From contig CAUYWD010000318.1 of the NCBI GenBank assembly GCA_963576735.1, positions 2,501 to 66,500 of the forward strand: a stretch of 64,000 nucleotides of DNA, in the 5' to 3' direction. Each line of letters begins with the position of its first letter. The stretch's first letter is position 1. Under the pieces are notes generated by a model that saw only the letters and a program-made list of their open reading frames with translations, was not told the origin of the DNA and ran no database searches. The DNA comes from Bedellia somnulentella (lineage: Eukaryota; Arthropoda; Insecta; Lepidoptera; Bedelliidae). The position numbers and the translations under genes are program-made. Positions 27,972-37,375 of this stretch are shown here, piece by piece.

Positions 27972-30107
27972 ATTAACGGCCATTGGTTCCTCCACTGGCC
28001 CAGTTCCAGGGCAACTACGGGCGACTACCTTTTTTGTGCCAGTCTTCGCTTTACCTGCAAGCATTTTCTTTTTAGCTTTGCAGGTTTTGGCCCCTACTAT
28101 ATGGTCAAATGCCCGGTTGGCCGCTTTGCAGAGAGGGCAACATGGCTTATCCGAGCAAGACTCCGCTTTGTGTCCTGGCAAACCACAGCGATAGCAGGTG
28201 TTGCTGCGATCCACCTCGGATGTGCAGGTAGCTCGCACATGGCCGGGCTCTAGGCACTTGTAGCAGCGCAAATCTCTACGAGGAAGGAGCTGCACCACCA
28301 CTTCGCCCCAGCCAACCTGCAAACGTTTGGCTTCAGCGAGCTTTTTTGCCACTTCCAGAGGGCATCTAACCAGAACTGAGCAGTCTCGGGTTCCCTCTGT
28401 GATTCGTCCCACCCTGAGTTCCGTTCTGGAACAACCACTGGCTCCAACAAAGGCCGCGACAATTTCGTCCTCGGTGACCGAGTCATCTATGCCAATCAGG
28501 CGCACTGCCTCAGTTTTGGTTGGCCTAGATACTCTCACCAGATCATTGGGGAGTACTTCTCTAAGCTTTGCTGCTAAGATATCTGCCTTTTCCCGAGCTT
28601 TCTCCCCAGACACTTCCATTTTACGCGCCCCAGTAATGGCAGACCGAATGCGCATGGGTCCAATGCCAAGGGTAGAAATATCAATTTTCTGTTTGGCATC
28701 GGACATTATGTTGCCCAGTGTGACCCCTTTTTGAGCTGCATCTTCGCACAAAGTTACTACTACCGCGGCAGAACGCGGTGCTTTCAGCTTTTTGGCTGCC
28801 ACTTTAGCACCCACTTTTTGCGTAGTTTTTTCAGCCTTCTTTTTACCTTTACCCCGACGAACAACCGTAGCCCAAGTTTCCGCCGGCATTATGCCATGGG
28901 AAGGACCCGGAGCAGGTTGCCGTACGGGAACAAGAGTCGCCACTGGAGTTGGACTGCTTGGAGCACGAGGTTGCACTGGAGAAGGCATAACAGATGTTTT
29001 GCCCTTCCCTTTCCCTTTCTCTTTGGCACTTCTTGCTTCCGTATGACCGGAGCTTTTAGTTGAAGGAGCCACGTTCATTGCCTCTGCAGCTTCTTGTTTC
29101 CGTCTCTTTTTGTCCGCTGCCAACGGTGGCCTCAGGCGTTTTTCCGGTAGAAGTCGCTCTTCGAGAGACTCCAGCCTTGCGTTCAGCATTGTCCCTACCT
29201 GAACCATTATGGTTCTTGCTAGGTCATCGCCCTCAAGTTGGTCTGGACGGCCTCTACGGACCTCAACGCGGAGAGAATCCAACTCTCTGCGAAGAGCAGC
29301 CTGCTCCAACTGGAGACTTTCATTCGAAGTCCTCATCTGGGCAAGCTCGTTTCTTAGGCGGACGTTATCCTGCTGAAGCCTCTTGGTTTCGTCCGAGGAC
29401 GTTCGCTCCAGCATCGCCTCAGACGACTCTTTTATGGAACTAACCGCATTTTTCAGCACTTTAACCAGTGTGCCTTTAAGAGACTTGGACTTATCAGCCA
29501 CATCGGAGATGGCTGTCAGGTCTCTTATCACCGTCGTCATCAGTTCATTGGCGCTTTTTGCAAACACAGGTACAGGAGCCTCCAAGGCTTGAGATCTCTT
29601 CTTCTCCTGTAGCTGGTTGTAGCGTTCCATGCGCTGTGAAAATTCATCGACATTGTGTTGCAGCATGAACTCCTCCCGTTTAGCTGCGGCAGCTTCCTCT
29701 CTAGCTTTGCCAATGCCCACGTATTGGCCCGTCGATGGTGGTCTACCCCGACCCCTTTTTGACGGAGCTTTCCGACTCATATTGGCGGCATTGGCAACGT
29801 CTTCAGAATCAGAAGAGGCACTCTCAACAGGCCGCTTCCTAAGGCCCTCGAAAAGGCTATTGGAGCTACTGACAGTCTTTACTGACATGCGGTCACTCAT
29901 ATTATCTTCACTATTTTCGGTGTCCGTCAATCGACTGCATATGTCCGTTAATACCACTTTTGGGAATCGATTTCCCTGAAGAAGATGGGTGTTGTCCCCC
30001 CCAGAATACAAGGGACGGCCTACATCAAAAGATGTAGGGAGGGATTCTCCGCCAGCTGAGCCGACGGTACCCTCCTGGGGTAATAACTTTCTATTATCAC
30101 TCATCAT
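27969..30107 (-). CDS. ORF1 of E8: CCHC nucleic-acid-binding protein
   Basis: 712 codons, starting MMSDNRKLLPQEGT. Beta N-terminus, a polar segment with RLTDTENSEDNMSDRMSVKT, SKRGRGRPPSTGQYVGIGKAREE, a coiled coil (LQQDNVRLRNELAQMRTSNE), LARTIMVQVGTMLNARLE, a GKGKGK linker, ETWATVVRRGKGKKK, and three zinc knuckles (CYKCLEPGHVRATC, CYRCGLPGHKAESC, CPLC..H..C). The coil resembles alpha-type E9 more than beta-type E5, consistent with recombination between types. A 4-codon uORF overlaps the start. Confidence 0.94.
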   Translation of the reverse strand: MMSDNRKLLPQEGTVGSAGGESLPTSFDVGRPLYSGGDNTHLLQGNRFPKVVLTDICSRLTDTENSEDNMSDRMSVKTVSSSNSLFEGLRKRPVESASSDSEDVANAANMSRKAPSKRGRGRPPSTGQYVGIGKAREEAAAAKREEFMLQHNVDEFSQRMERYNQLQEKKRSQALEAPVPVFAKSANELMTTVIRDLTAISDVADKSKSLKGTLVKVLKNAVSSIKESSEAMLERTSSDETKRLQQDNVRLRNELAQMRTSNESLQLEQAALRRELDSLRVEVRRGRPDQLEGDDLARTIMVQVGTMLNARLESLEERLLPEKRLRPPLAADKKRRKQEAAEAMNVAPSTKSSGHTEARSAKEKGKGKGKTSVMPSPVQPRAPSSPTPVATLVPVRQPAPGPSHGIMPAETWATVVRRGKGKKKAEKTTQKVGAKVAAKKLKAPRSAAVVVTLCEDAAQKGVTLGNIMSDAKQKIDISTLGIGPMRIRSAITGARKMEVSGEKAREKADILAAKLREVLPNDLVRVSRPTKTEAVRLIGIDDSVTEDEIVAAFVGASGCSRTELRVGRITEGTRDCSVLVRCPLEVAKKLAEAKRLQVGWGEVVVQLLPRRDLRCYKCLEPGHVRATCTSEVDRSNTCYRCGLPGHKAESCSDKPCCPLCKAANRAFDHIVGAKTCKAKKKMLAGKAKTGTKKVVARSCPGTGPVEEPMAVN

Positions 30108-30517
30108 TCATTTTTTGGTAGGCAATTTTACCCTCGGCCTACCATCGAGCTTACTCCTACTTTCCTCTGCGCTAGGCACTGGACCCCCTCCAGACACTCA
30201 TCCCCTCGGCACGCTGACCTTGGGATTAGGGTAATTTTTTATAGAGGTTTTCTTCCTCGCAGCCCAGACCTCAGTGGCCTGAGCCCCCGTTCCCACCGAA
30301 GTAGACTTACGGTTTGGCCGGCAGTATCATGAAGACACTGCCGCCCCACAAAGAGAGAACCTGGCCGATCGGTGCGACACAGACGCCAGGTTCTAACACC
30401 CGCCCCAGCCGCCCAATGTGGGCAAACGCTGGGGCTAAGCCGTGCACATCAGAATGTGCCACGGCTTCCCGTCCGCTTACTGCTCGCTCTGGAAGCAGAG
30501 GAGAGAAGCGGACTCTC

Positions 30518-30597
30518 GGTACATTAGCTTCACCCCGGACTGGATTGCCCGAGGCTACTGAGCCCCCACGCCACGACAAGGCTGTACCGTGTGGGGG
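30518..30597 (-). ncRNA. HDV-like ribozyme of E8
   Basis: 80 nt, J4/2 CTAAT. P2 can extend by one pair (CGGTAC/GTACCG). P4 has a G-T wobble (GTCCGGGG strand). Confidence 0.85.
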
Positions 30598-30609
30598 AAC
30601 CTAACCTAA

Positions 30610-30611
<2 letters not shown>
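30598..30611. repeat. Telomere repeat spacer E8/E9
   Basis: Under three CCTAA units. Confidence 0.9.
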
Positions 30612-30645
<34 letters not shown>

Positions 30646-31026
30646 GTGGGGAAATCCTCATGGATTCCCCGCCGCTGGGGGGAGCGACGGGGATATGTCA
30701 GACTCCTACTGACTAAAACCCCACGGTGGTCCTTCTTGGTGCACAATGGTCGGGGTCCCTGGCCTCTGTTACCGGAGGTAATTTACCACGGACCCCTCGC
30801 ACCTATGCCTCTCGGCATTCCTTCCACGGGGGGGAACAGAACCCCCCCACTACCAACAGCTAGTAACGGACGCTCAGAACCACTGAAGCGTCCGTCCTTC
30901 TTGGCAGGGTGACTAGCGCGCAAATAGCCCCCCTTTGCGCGCCTCCTGCCGTGGAGCCCCACTTTCGGCGTCGCACGCCATATGGGGGCTCCATGGTCTT
31001 AAAAGACCCTACCAATGGCCGCGGCG

Positions 31027-34000
31027 TCAGTGGTTCCTGGCGCCGCGGCGACGACGGCCCCTTCTGGTGGGGTCCGCCAACTCCCTCTCTCGTTCGGCGG
31101 CCTCCTTTGCATTGATGACTTGTTCGCAAAAGGAGGCCGCCGCAGCCCACGCATCGGGTCTCTCCACCATAGCCGCGACTACGGCTGGCAGAGAGAGATC
31201 CGGGCCGATGACCGCCCGGAGTTCCGCCCTCGGCACGTCCCACGCTGGGCACACCTCTAAGGTGTGCTGCGCCGTATCTTCGGGGCAGTTCAGGCAGTGG
31301 TGGCAACGAGCAGCCTCCTCCTTGCCCAGCCGCCACAGGTATTTCCCAAAGCAACCATGCCCGGAAAGGACCTGTGTCAGCCGGAAGCTCAGAGATCCGT
31401 GCTCCCGCTGCAACCACTGCGTGAGGACGGGGAGAATGGCCTCCACCGTCTTGTGCCCCGCGCTTGGCTGACCTAGCCGAAGCGCCCATGCCTCGAGGGC
31501 AGCGGCCTCTACTTGTTGTTTATAGGCCGTTGTTTCCCGATCCGTGGGCCAGTGGCCCTGTGTCCGCCGTTCTTCTCGCCAGTGAAAAGTTGACGCGAGA
31601 ACTTGTGCGTCCAACTCCCACGGCTTTGAACCCGCCAGTAGGCAGGCAGCCTCTCGGGATACCGTGCGGTATCCCCTTGACGCCCTGACAGCCATGAGCC
31701 GTTGCGGCGCATGTAGAAGCGCCGCATTTGACCCCTTTAGGGCGTCAGCCCAAACTGGGGAGCCGTACATGGCCATGGACCGTACGACCCCCATGTAGAG
31801 CTGCCTGCACGCGTTCCCAGGGCCCCCAAGGTTCGGCAGGAGTCTGCTGAGTGCAGCTGCCGCAACCATCAACCGGGGCCCCAAACGCTCGAAGTGAGCG
31901 CGGAACGTCCAACGGCCGTCGAGTGTTAGTCCCAAGTATTTTAACGTGGACTCGACGGCAATCCTCTCGCCACCCACGACGATGGCGGATTCCCCTTCCG
32001 GCGGACGATTCCGAGGACCATGGAACCACAAGGCCTCGGATTTGTTCAGGGCCACTTCCAGGCCCAACGACCTAATACGGCGCACTACGTGCGCCACACC
32101 CGCAGTTCCGCGGATGGCGGCCTCTCTGTACGTTTTTCCTCGAGCCGTCACTAGGGTGTCGTCTGCATAGCAGGTGAGTTGGACACCCCAGAGGTTGGCG
32201 CCGCGCAGGACCCAATCGTAGCCGATGTTCCACAGGAGCGGGCCCAAGACTGAGCCCTGTGGAACACCGCAAGACATTTCGCGGCGACCCCAACCCTCCC
32301 GAAGCGGATACGTGATGAACCGGTCCGAGAGGTACGACCCGAGAATCCTCCTCAAGTACGGAGGCACTTCGTGAAATTTCAGTGCCTCCGCTATACAGGA
32401 CCAGGGGATGGTGTTGAATGCGTTCTTGATATCGAGTGATACCGCCAACACCACCTCGCCCTGGGAGACCGCCTCGTCCGCTATTGAGCGGACCCGCAGA
32501 ACTGCATGAATTGTCGAGCGACAGCGCCTGAAACCGAACTGCTGGTCTGAGAGGTTCGGACCAGCTCCCTCTAGATGCTCGACGATTCGGGCAGAGATCA
32601 CCCTTTCCAAAAGTTTGCCCGCCTCGTCGAGCAGGACTATCGGCCGGAAAGCTGAGGGTTCTGTGGAGTCAGCGGGGCGCCCGTCCTTTCGCAGAAGCAC
32701 GAGTTTACCCGTCTTCCACGGCTCTGGAAACACACCTTGTTCCAGGCACGTGGAGAACAGGCCCCGAAACCTCTCCTCCAGGAACGGTTTGAGCGCCACT
32801 ACCCACGCCTGCCCCGGAATTCCATCCAGTCCCGGGGCTGTCTTCTTTTTCTTCAGGCGCTCTATGGCCACCGCCAACTCCGGTTCGGTCACTTCGGGGA
32901 CGAGATGTTCGTCCGCCGAACGCTGCCGCTCAAGAGCCATTACGGGGGGCTGATGCGCCCCCCTGTCCGGGAACAAGGTCGAAACCACGTTTTCCACCAC
33001 GTGGATCTGGAGGCTCGTAGTAAGTGGGGGCGCCCATGGTCGAAGCCTTTGCCTAGCCATTCTGTAGGCGCGCCCCCATGGATCGCTGTCTAGAGCCTCC
33101 AGTAGCTCCTTTCGCGAGGCTTCTTTGGCCCTGATTATCGCTATCTTCAGGGCCTTCTTTGCCTCGCGGAATATCTCCACGCGGCGAAGCTGTTCCGCAT
33201 CGTCCCGGATTCTCCTCCTTCGATTCCTCTTGCACCGGCGGCGCGCCGTCATACTGGCTAATCGCAATTGCGCGATTTCGGCGCTCCACCAGTGAATTTG
33301 TCGTCTCGGAGCCATCGGTCCCTGGCGGGGCATCGATGCGTCGCATATCTCTGTGAGGGCATCACGAAACCAGCTCACCTCGGCATTGATGTCGACAGCC
33401 GCACCGGGCGGCGGTGACATCCAGGACTGGACGATGGATGCTTCCACCATCATATCCTTGTCCAGCCTGGTGAGGGCCCATCTAGGTCCCCCATTTGCCG
33501 GCGCTCCACCCGGTAAGGTGGCTGGTTGCGACGTGGAGATCTCGAACCGGATATACCGATGGTCCGAGTACGACTCCACGTCCGTAATAACCCTCCAGCC
33601 CTTGATCAGGGCCCAGAGACCGGGAGTTGCGAAGGTCAGATCGACAATCGAACTCCCGTTATGCCTAACACATGTAGGTGTCGAACCTCCGTTCGCCACG
33701 ACCAATCCCGTGGTCGTCGCCCACTCCACCACTGCCTCGCCGAAGCGCTCTGTCGCTGGAGAACCCCAGACCACCGATTTGGCGTTGAAGTCTCCAGCGA
33801 CCAATACTTGGCATGGGCGACGTTGCAGGACTGCTGCTTCCAGTTCTTGTAAAAAGACCTCAAGGTTGGCAAAGGAATCGTTGGGGGAGAAGTAAATCGA
33901 TATGATTACTATTTCCCCTATCCGTGCCGCAACGAAACCTCTGCCGCGAGTTACTTCTTCCAGCAGCAGCCCTGACGACCGGCTGACGGTAATCGCCGCC

Positions 34001-34158
34001 ACGCCATTCAGGTCCGACACCCAGTTTGCCCCTGTGGGGACAAAATATGGCTCCGAGACCACCCCCACTTGAATCAACCACTGCGCTGTACTTTGAAAAA
34101 ACAGATCCTGAGCAGTGGCGCAGTGGTTGAGATTCGCCTGGAGGAACCGGATAGCCAT
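31027..34158 (-). CDS. ORF2 of E9: endonuclease / reverse transcriptase
   Basis: 1043 codons from the ATG at 34158 (in-frame GTG at 34161 rejected as start). Endonuclease with SEPYFVP, GDFNAKSVVWGS and SDHRYIRF; LQRRPCQVLVAGDF has a cysteine where the others have arginine. RT YADD is at 664-667 (32158-32169). CHHCLNCPEDTAQHTLEVC follows. The C-terminal helix reads FCEQVINAKEAAE instead of FCERVMLAKEAAE. The stop codon lies in the loop of a CCGCGGCG/CGCCGCGG hairpin in which both strands changed relative to E8. Confidence 0.95.
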   Translation of the reverse strand: MAIRFLQANLNHCATAQDLFFQSTAQWLIQVGVVSEPYFVPTGANWVSDLNGVAAITVSRSSGLLLEEVTRGRGFVAARIGEIVIISIYFSPNDSFANLEVFLQELEAAVLQRRPCQVLVAGDFNAKSVVWGSPATERFGEAVVEWATTTGLVVANGGSTPTCVRHNGSSIVDLTFATPGLWALIKGWRVITDVESYSDHRYIRFEISTSQPATLPGGAPANGGPRWALTRLDKDMMVEASIVQSWMSPPPGAAVDINAEVSWFRDALTEICDASMPRQGPMAPRRQIHWWSAEIAQLRLASMTARRRCKRNRRRRIRDDAEQLRRVEIFREAKKALKIAIIRAKEASRKELLEALDSDPWGRAYRMARQRLRPWAPPLTTSLQIHVVENVVSTLFPDRGAHQPPVMALERQRSADEHLVPEVTEPELAVAIERLKKKKTAPGLDGIPGQAWVVALKPFLEERFRGLFSTCLEQGVFPEPWKTGKLVLLRKDGRPADSTEPSAFRPIVLLDEAGKLLERVISARIVEHLEGAGPNLSDQQFGFRRCRSTIHAVLRVRSIADEAVSQGEVVLAVSLDIKNAFNTIPWSCIAEALKFHEVPPYLRRILGSYLSDRFITYPLREGWGRREMSCGVPQGSVLGPLLWNIGYDWVLRGANLWGVQLTCYADDTLVTARGKTYREAAIRGTAGVAHVVRRIRSLGLEVALNKSEALWFHGPRNRPPEGESAIVVGGERIAVESTLKYLGLTLDGRWTFRAHFERLGPRLMVAAAALSRLLPNLGGPGNACRQLYMGVVRSMAMYGSPVWADALKGSNAALLHAPQRLMAVRASRGYRTVSREAACLLAGSKPWELDAQVLASTFHWREERRTQGHWPTDRETTAYKQQVEAAALEAWALRLGQPSAGHKTVEAILPVLTQWLQREHGSLSFRLTQVLSGHGCFGKYLWRLGKEEAARCHHCLNCPEDTAQHTLEVCPAWDVPRAELRAVIGPDLSLPAVVAAMVERPDAWAAAASFCEQVINAKEAAERERELADPTRRGRRRRGARNH

Positions 34159-34163
34159 CACTA
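34156..34163 (-). promoter_or_regulatory. Stop-start junction, TAGTGATG
   Basis: In-frame TAG TGA, with TGA overlapping the ORF2 ATG. Confidence 0.8.
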
Positions 34164-36323
34164 ATTTACTACCATTGGTTCCTCCGCGGGTCCTTTTTCT
34201 GGACGGCCGTTTGTTCCAGCTAATGCTGCAGAGGTCAGAACCCTGGCATTAGCCGTTCTTTGGTTTGGCCGCGTCTTATTATTAGCGGCACATTTTTTCG
34301 CTCCTATAGAGTGCTCGCTTGATTTGTTTGCCGCCCTGCAGACAGGACAGCACGGTTTGTTAGCACAATTGCCCGCTTTATGGCCGGGTAGACCGCAACG
34401 GTAGCAGAGACTGCTGCGGTCTATCTCCGATTTGCAGGTTGCCCGCACATGGCCCGTCTCCAAGCATTTATAACAGCGCAACTCTCGTCTTGGTAAAGGT
34501 TGCACCGTTACGATCCCCCAACCAACTTGCAGTGATCCTGCCTCCAATAACTTTTTAGTAGAGGCCAAGGGGCACCTGACAAGGGCTGAGCATAACCCTC
34601 TGTACCCCTCAGATATTTGGCCAACTTTAATTTCTCCTCGGGCACAACCACTAGTATTAGCTATCGCACCAAGAATCTCTTCTGCGGAAACAGAGTCATC
34701 TAAGCCTATTAACCTAACCATTTCCGTTTTTATAGGCCTAGATACCCTGACTGATTCCGGCAGGACCTCACGAAGTTTTGCCGCAAGAGTATCGGCTTGT
34801 ACCGAAGCCTGCTCTCCTGATATTTCAAATTTACGGGCCCCAGTCAAGGCAGCACGTATCCTCATTGGCCCAATGCCTAAGCCAGACAGATTGATTTTTG
34901 CCTTGGCGTCGGACATCAGATTTCCCAATGTTTCACCTCTTTTGGCTGCATCATCAGTAAGGGTTACAATCACCGCGGCAGAACGCGGCACCTTTAGTTT
35001 TTTGGCAGCGGCTTTAGCCGTCACCTTTTGTGGGCCTTTAACGGCTGCTTTTTGTGAGGCTTTAGCGTCGACGGCTTTCCTACTCTTTTTGCCACGTCGG
35101 ACAACTGTAGCCCAGGTATCCTCAACCGGAGCTGTGGAAGGGCCAGCCACTTGTTTAGCCAATGAGCTTGCCACTGCTGGCATCGACGGGTTCGGGTCTC
35201 TCGAGACTCGTTCGGGCTGTGACAATGAGGGTTTGGTACTCCTTTTACCCTTGCCTTTATCCTTCCCATTGTCTTTTCCATCTTTGTTTAGTTGAGACTT
35301 TGTCCCAACCAAACCATGAGAGTTCAGACTCTTTTTCTCTGACGCAAGAGGTGGCCTTAACCGCTTTTCAGGGAGGAGGCGCTCTTCAAGGTTCTCAAGC
35401 CTTGCGTTGAGCATTGTCCCCACCTGAACCATTATAGACCTCGCAAGATCGTCGCCATCTACTTGGTCCGAGCGCCCACTTCGGATTTCAACTCGAAGGG
35501 CATCCAGTTCCCTACGGAGAGCTATTTGCTCTAGTTGAAGGCTCTCATTTGATGCTCGCATCTGAGAAAGTTCATTTTTGAGACGAGCGTTGTCCTGCTG
35601 GAGCCGTCTCGTCTCGTCCGATGATGATCTCTCGAGCATAACCTCAGACGACTCTTTAATCGAAGTGGCCGCATTCTTAAGAGCCTTTACAAAAGTGCCC
35701 TTCAGCTTTTTTGATTTATCAGCGACATCTAAGATAGCTGATAGGTGATATTGGACAGATGTCATAATATCGTGCGCACTTTTTTCGGAGGTAGGTGTTG
35801 TAACCTCCTTGGACTGTGACCTTTTCTTTTCTTCCAGTTTGTTATATCGTTCCAAACGTTCAGTCACTTCCTCAGTTTGCTGCAACATAAATTGTTCACG
35901 TTTGGCTGCAGCAGCTTCCTCTCTCGCCTTTCCTATCCCAATATATTGGCCAGAAGTTGGTGGCCTGCCGCGACCCCTCTTTGCCGTTTGTTTCCTTGAC
36001 GGTTGAACCGGTCTTTCCGAATCAGAATCGGAAGTTGCCGAAGCGGCCTCTCCAATAGTGCGCTTTCTCAGCGACCCTCTTGGAGTTCCTACCAAACCTG
36101 GTAGATCCATATTTGTTGTTGGTGATGCATAGGAGCTATCACTCAACATGTCCACTGTCGTGTCGCTTAAAAACAAGTCCGTTGTAATGCATGTGTCGTT
36201 AGATTGGCAGTTTTTGCCCCCCCCAGAATACGTGGGGGCGCCTCCCGCGGCCGCGGAAGGGTGGGATTCCCCCTTTCGGGGACCCACCTGGGTAACTCTA
36301 TTAAAAATTGCCTTTTGATCCAT
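34161..36323 (-). CDS. ORF1 of E9: CCHC nucleic-acid-binding protein
   Basis: 720 codons, the longest ORF1 here. Start MDQKAIFNRVTQVGPRKG. Alpha N-terminus, AKRGRGRPPTSGQYIGIGKAREE, a coiled coil (LQQDNARLKNELSQMRASNE) very like that of E8, LARSIMVQVGTMLNARLE, a lysine-rich linker (GKDKGKGKRSTK), DTWATVVRRGKKS, an extra alanine/lysine-rich stretch (about 25 residues) before the conserved domain, then three zinc knuckles (CYKCLETGHVRATC, CYRCGLPGHKAGNC, CPVC..H..C). Confidence 0.94.
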   Translation of the reverse strand: MDQKAIFNRVTQVGPRKGESHPSAAAGGAPTYSGGGKNCQSNDTCITTDLFLSDTTVDMLSDSSYASPTTNMDLPGLVGTPRGSLRKRTIGEAASATSDSDSERPVQPSRKQTAKRGRGRPPTSGQYIGIGKAREEAAAAKREQFMLQQTEEVTERLERYNKLEEKKRSQSKEVTTPTSEKSAHDIMTSVQYHLSAILDVADKSKKLKGTFVKALKNAATSIKESSEVMLERSSSDETRRLQQDNARLKNELSQMRASNESLQLEQIALRRELDALRVEIRSGRSDQVDGDDLARSIMVQVGTMLNARLENLEERLLPEKRLRPPLASEKKSLNSHGLVGTKSQLNKDGKDNGKDKGKGKRSTKPSLSQPERVSRDPNPSMPAVASSLAKQVAGPSTAPVEDTWATVVRRGKKSRKAVDAKASQKAAVKGPQKVTAKAAAKKLKVPRSAAVIVTLTDDAAKRGETLGNLMSDAKAKINLSGLGIGPMRIRAALTGARKFEISGEQASVQADTLAAKLREVLPESVRVSRPIKTEMVRLIGLDDSVSAEEILGAIANTSGCARGEIKVGQISEGYRGLCSALVRCPLASTKKLLEAGSLQVGWGIVTVQPLPRRELRCYKCLETGHVRATCKSEIDRSSLCYRCGLPGHKAGNCANKPCCPVCRAANKSSEHSIGAKKCAANNKTRPNQRTANARVLTSAALAGTNGRPEKGPAEEPMVVN

Positions 36324-36776
36324 TTTTGTTTTGGTAGGCTTTACCCTCGGCCTACCATCGAGCTTAACCCCCCTACCCCTGCGCTAGGCACTGGACCCCC
36401 TCCAGACATTCATCCCCTCGGCACGCTGACCTTGGGATTGGGGTAATTTTTTATAGAGGTTTTCTTCCTCGCAGCCCAGACCTCAGTGGCCTGAGCCCCC
36501 GTTCCCACCGAAGTAGGATTACGGGTTGGCCGGCAGTATCATGAAGACACTGCCGCCCCTCCATCACCAGCCGCCCAATATGGACAGTCGCTGGGACCGA
36601 ATCCACGACAAGATAGAACCTGGCCGACCGATGCGACACAGACGCCAGGTTCTAACACCCGCCCCAGCCGCCCAATGTGGACAAACGCTGGGGCTAAGCC
36701 GTGCACATCAGAATGTGCCACGACTTCCCGTCCGCTTACTGCTCGCTCTGGAAGCAGAGGAGAGAAGCGGACTTTT

Positions 36777-36856
36777 GGTACATTAGCTTCACCCCGGACT
36801 GGATTGCCCGAGGCTACTGAGCCCCCACGCCACGACAAGGCTGTACCGTGTGGGGG
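36777..36856 (-). ncRNA. HDV-like ribozyme of E9
   Basis: 80 nt, J4/2 CTAAT, P4 with one G-T wobble, P1 to P3 identical to E2. Confidence 0.85.
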
Positions 36857-36923
36857 AACCTAACCTAACCTAACCTAACCTAACCTAACCTAACCTAACC
36901 TAACCTAACCTAACCTAACCTAA

Positions 36924-36925
<2 letters not shown>
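36857..36925. repeat. Telomere repeat spacer E9/E10
   Basis: About 14 perfect CCTAA units. Confidence 0.95.
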
Positions 36926-36984
<59 letters not shown>

Positions 36985-37375
36985 CGTGGGGAAATCCTCA
37001 TGGATTCCCCGCCGCATGGGGGTGCGACGAGGATATGTCAGACTTCTACTGACTAAAACCCCACGGTGGCCCTTCTTGGTGCATACAGTTTGGGGGTCCT
37101 TGAAGACTTTAACCAGAGGCAATATTCCTCGGACCCCCAGCACCTAACGCCTTGTGGCGTACCTCAATAGGGGGTTTTTTGGTACCCCCCTTTTTGCCAT
37201 CACCAAGCAACGGACGCTCAGGGCCACCTGAGCGTCCGCCCTTCTCGGGCAGGGTTGAGTAGCGCGCAGATAACCCCACTCTGCGCGCCTCCTGCCCGTG
37301 GAGCCCCACTTTCGGCGACGCACGCCATATGGGGGCTCCGTGGTCTAAGAAGACCCTACCAAAGGCCGCGGTGCA

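Larger units (their letters stand above)
24426..30597 (-). mobile_element. E8: full-length SART-type retrotransposon (beta type, mosaic)
   Basis: About 6.2 kb. T-run 24426-24449; 3' UTR 24450-24834; ORF2 24835-27966; ORF1 27969-30107; 5' UTR 30108-30597, of the E6 type. ORF2 is very close to that of E9, yet ORF1 starts with the beta N-terminus while E9 has alpha. The first 160 or so codons of ORF1 match E15 almost exactly and then part company abruptly. Confidence 0.95.
30612..36856 (-). mobile_element. E9: full-length SART-type retrotransposon (alpha type)
   Basis: About 6.2 kb. T-run 30612-30643; 3' UTR 30644-31026, nearly identical to that of E8; ORF2 31027-34158; ORF1 34161-36323; 5' UTR 36324-36856 (533 nt). 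This 5' UTR combines the CCTCCATCACC segment of the E2 type with the extra hairpin segment of the E6 type. Confidence 0.95.
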
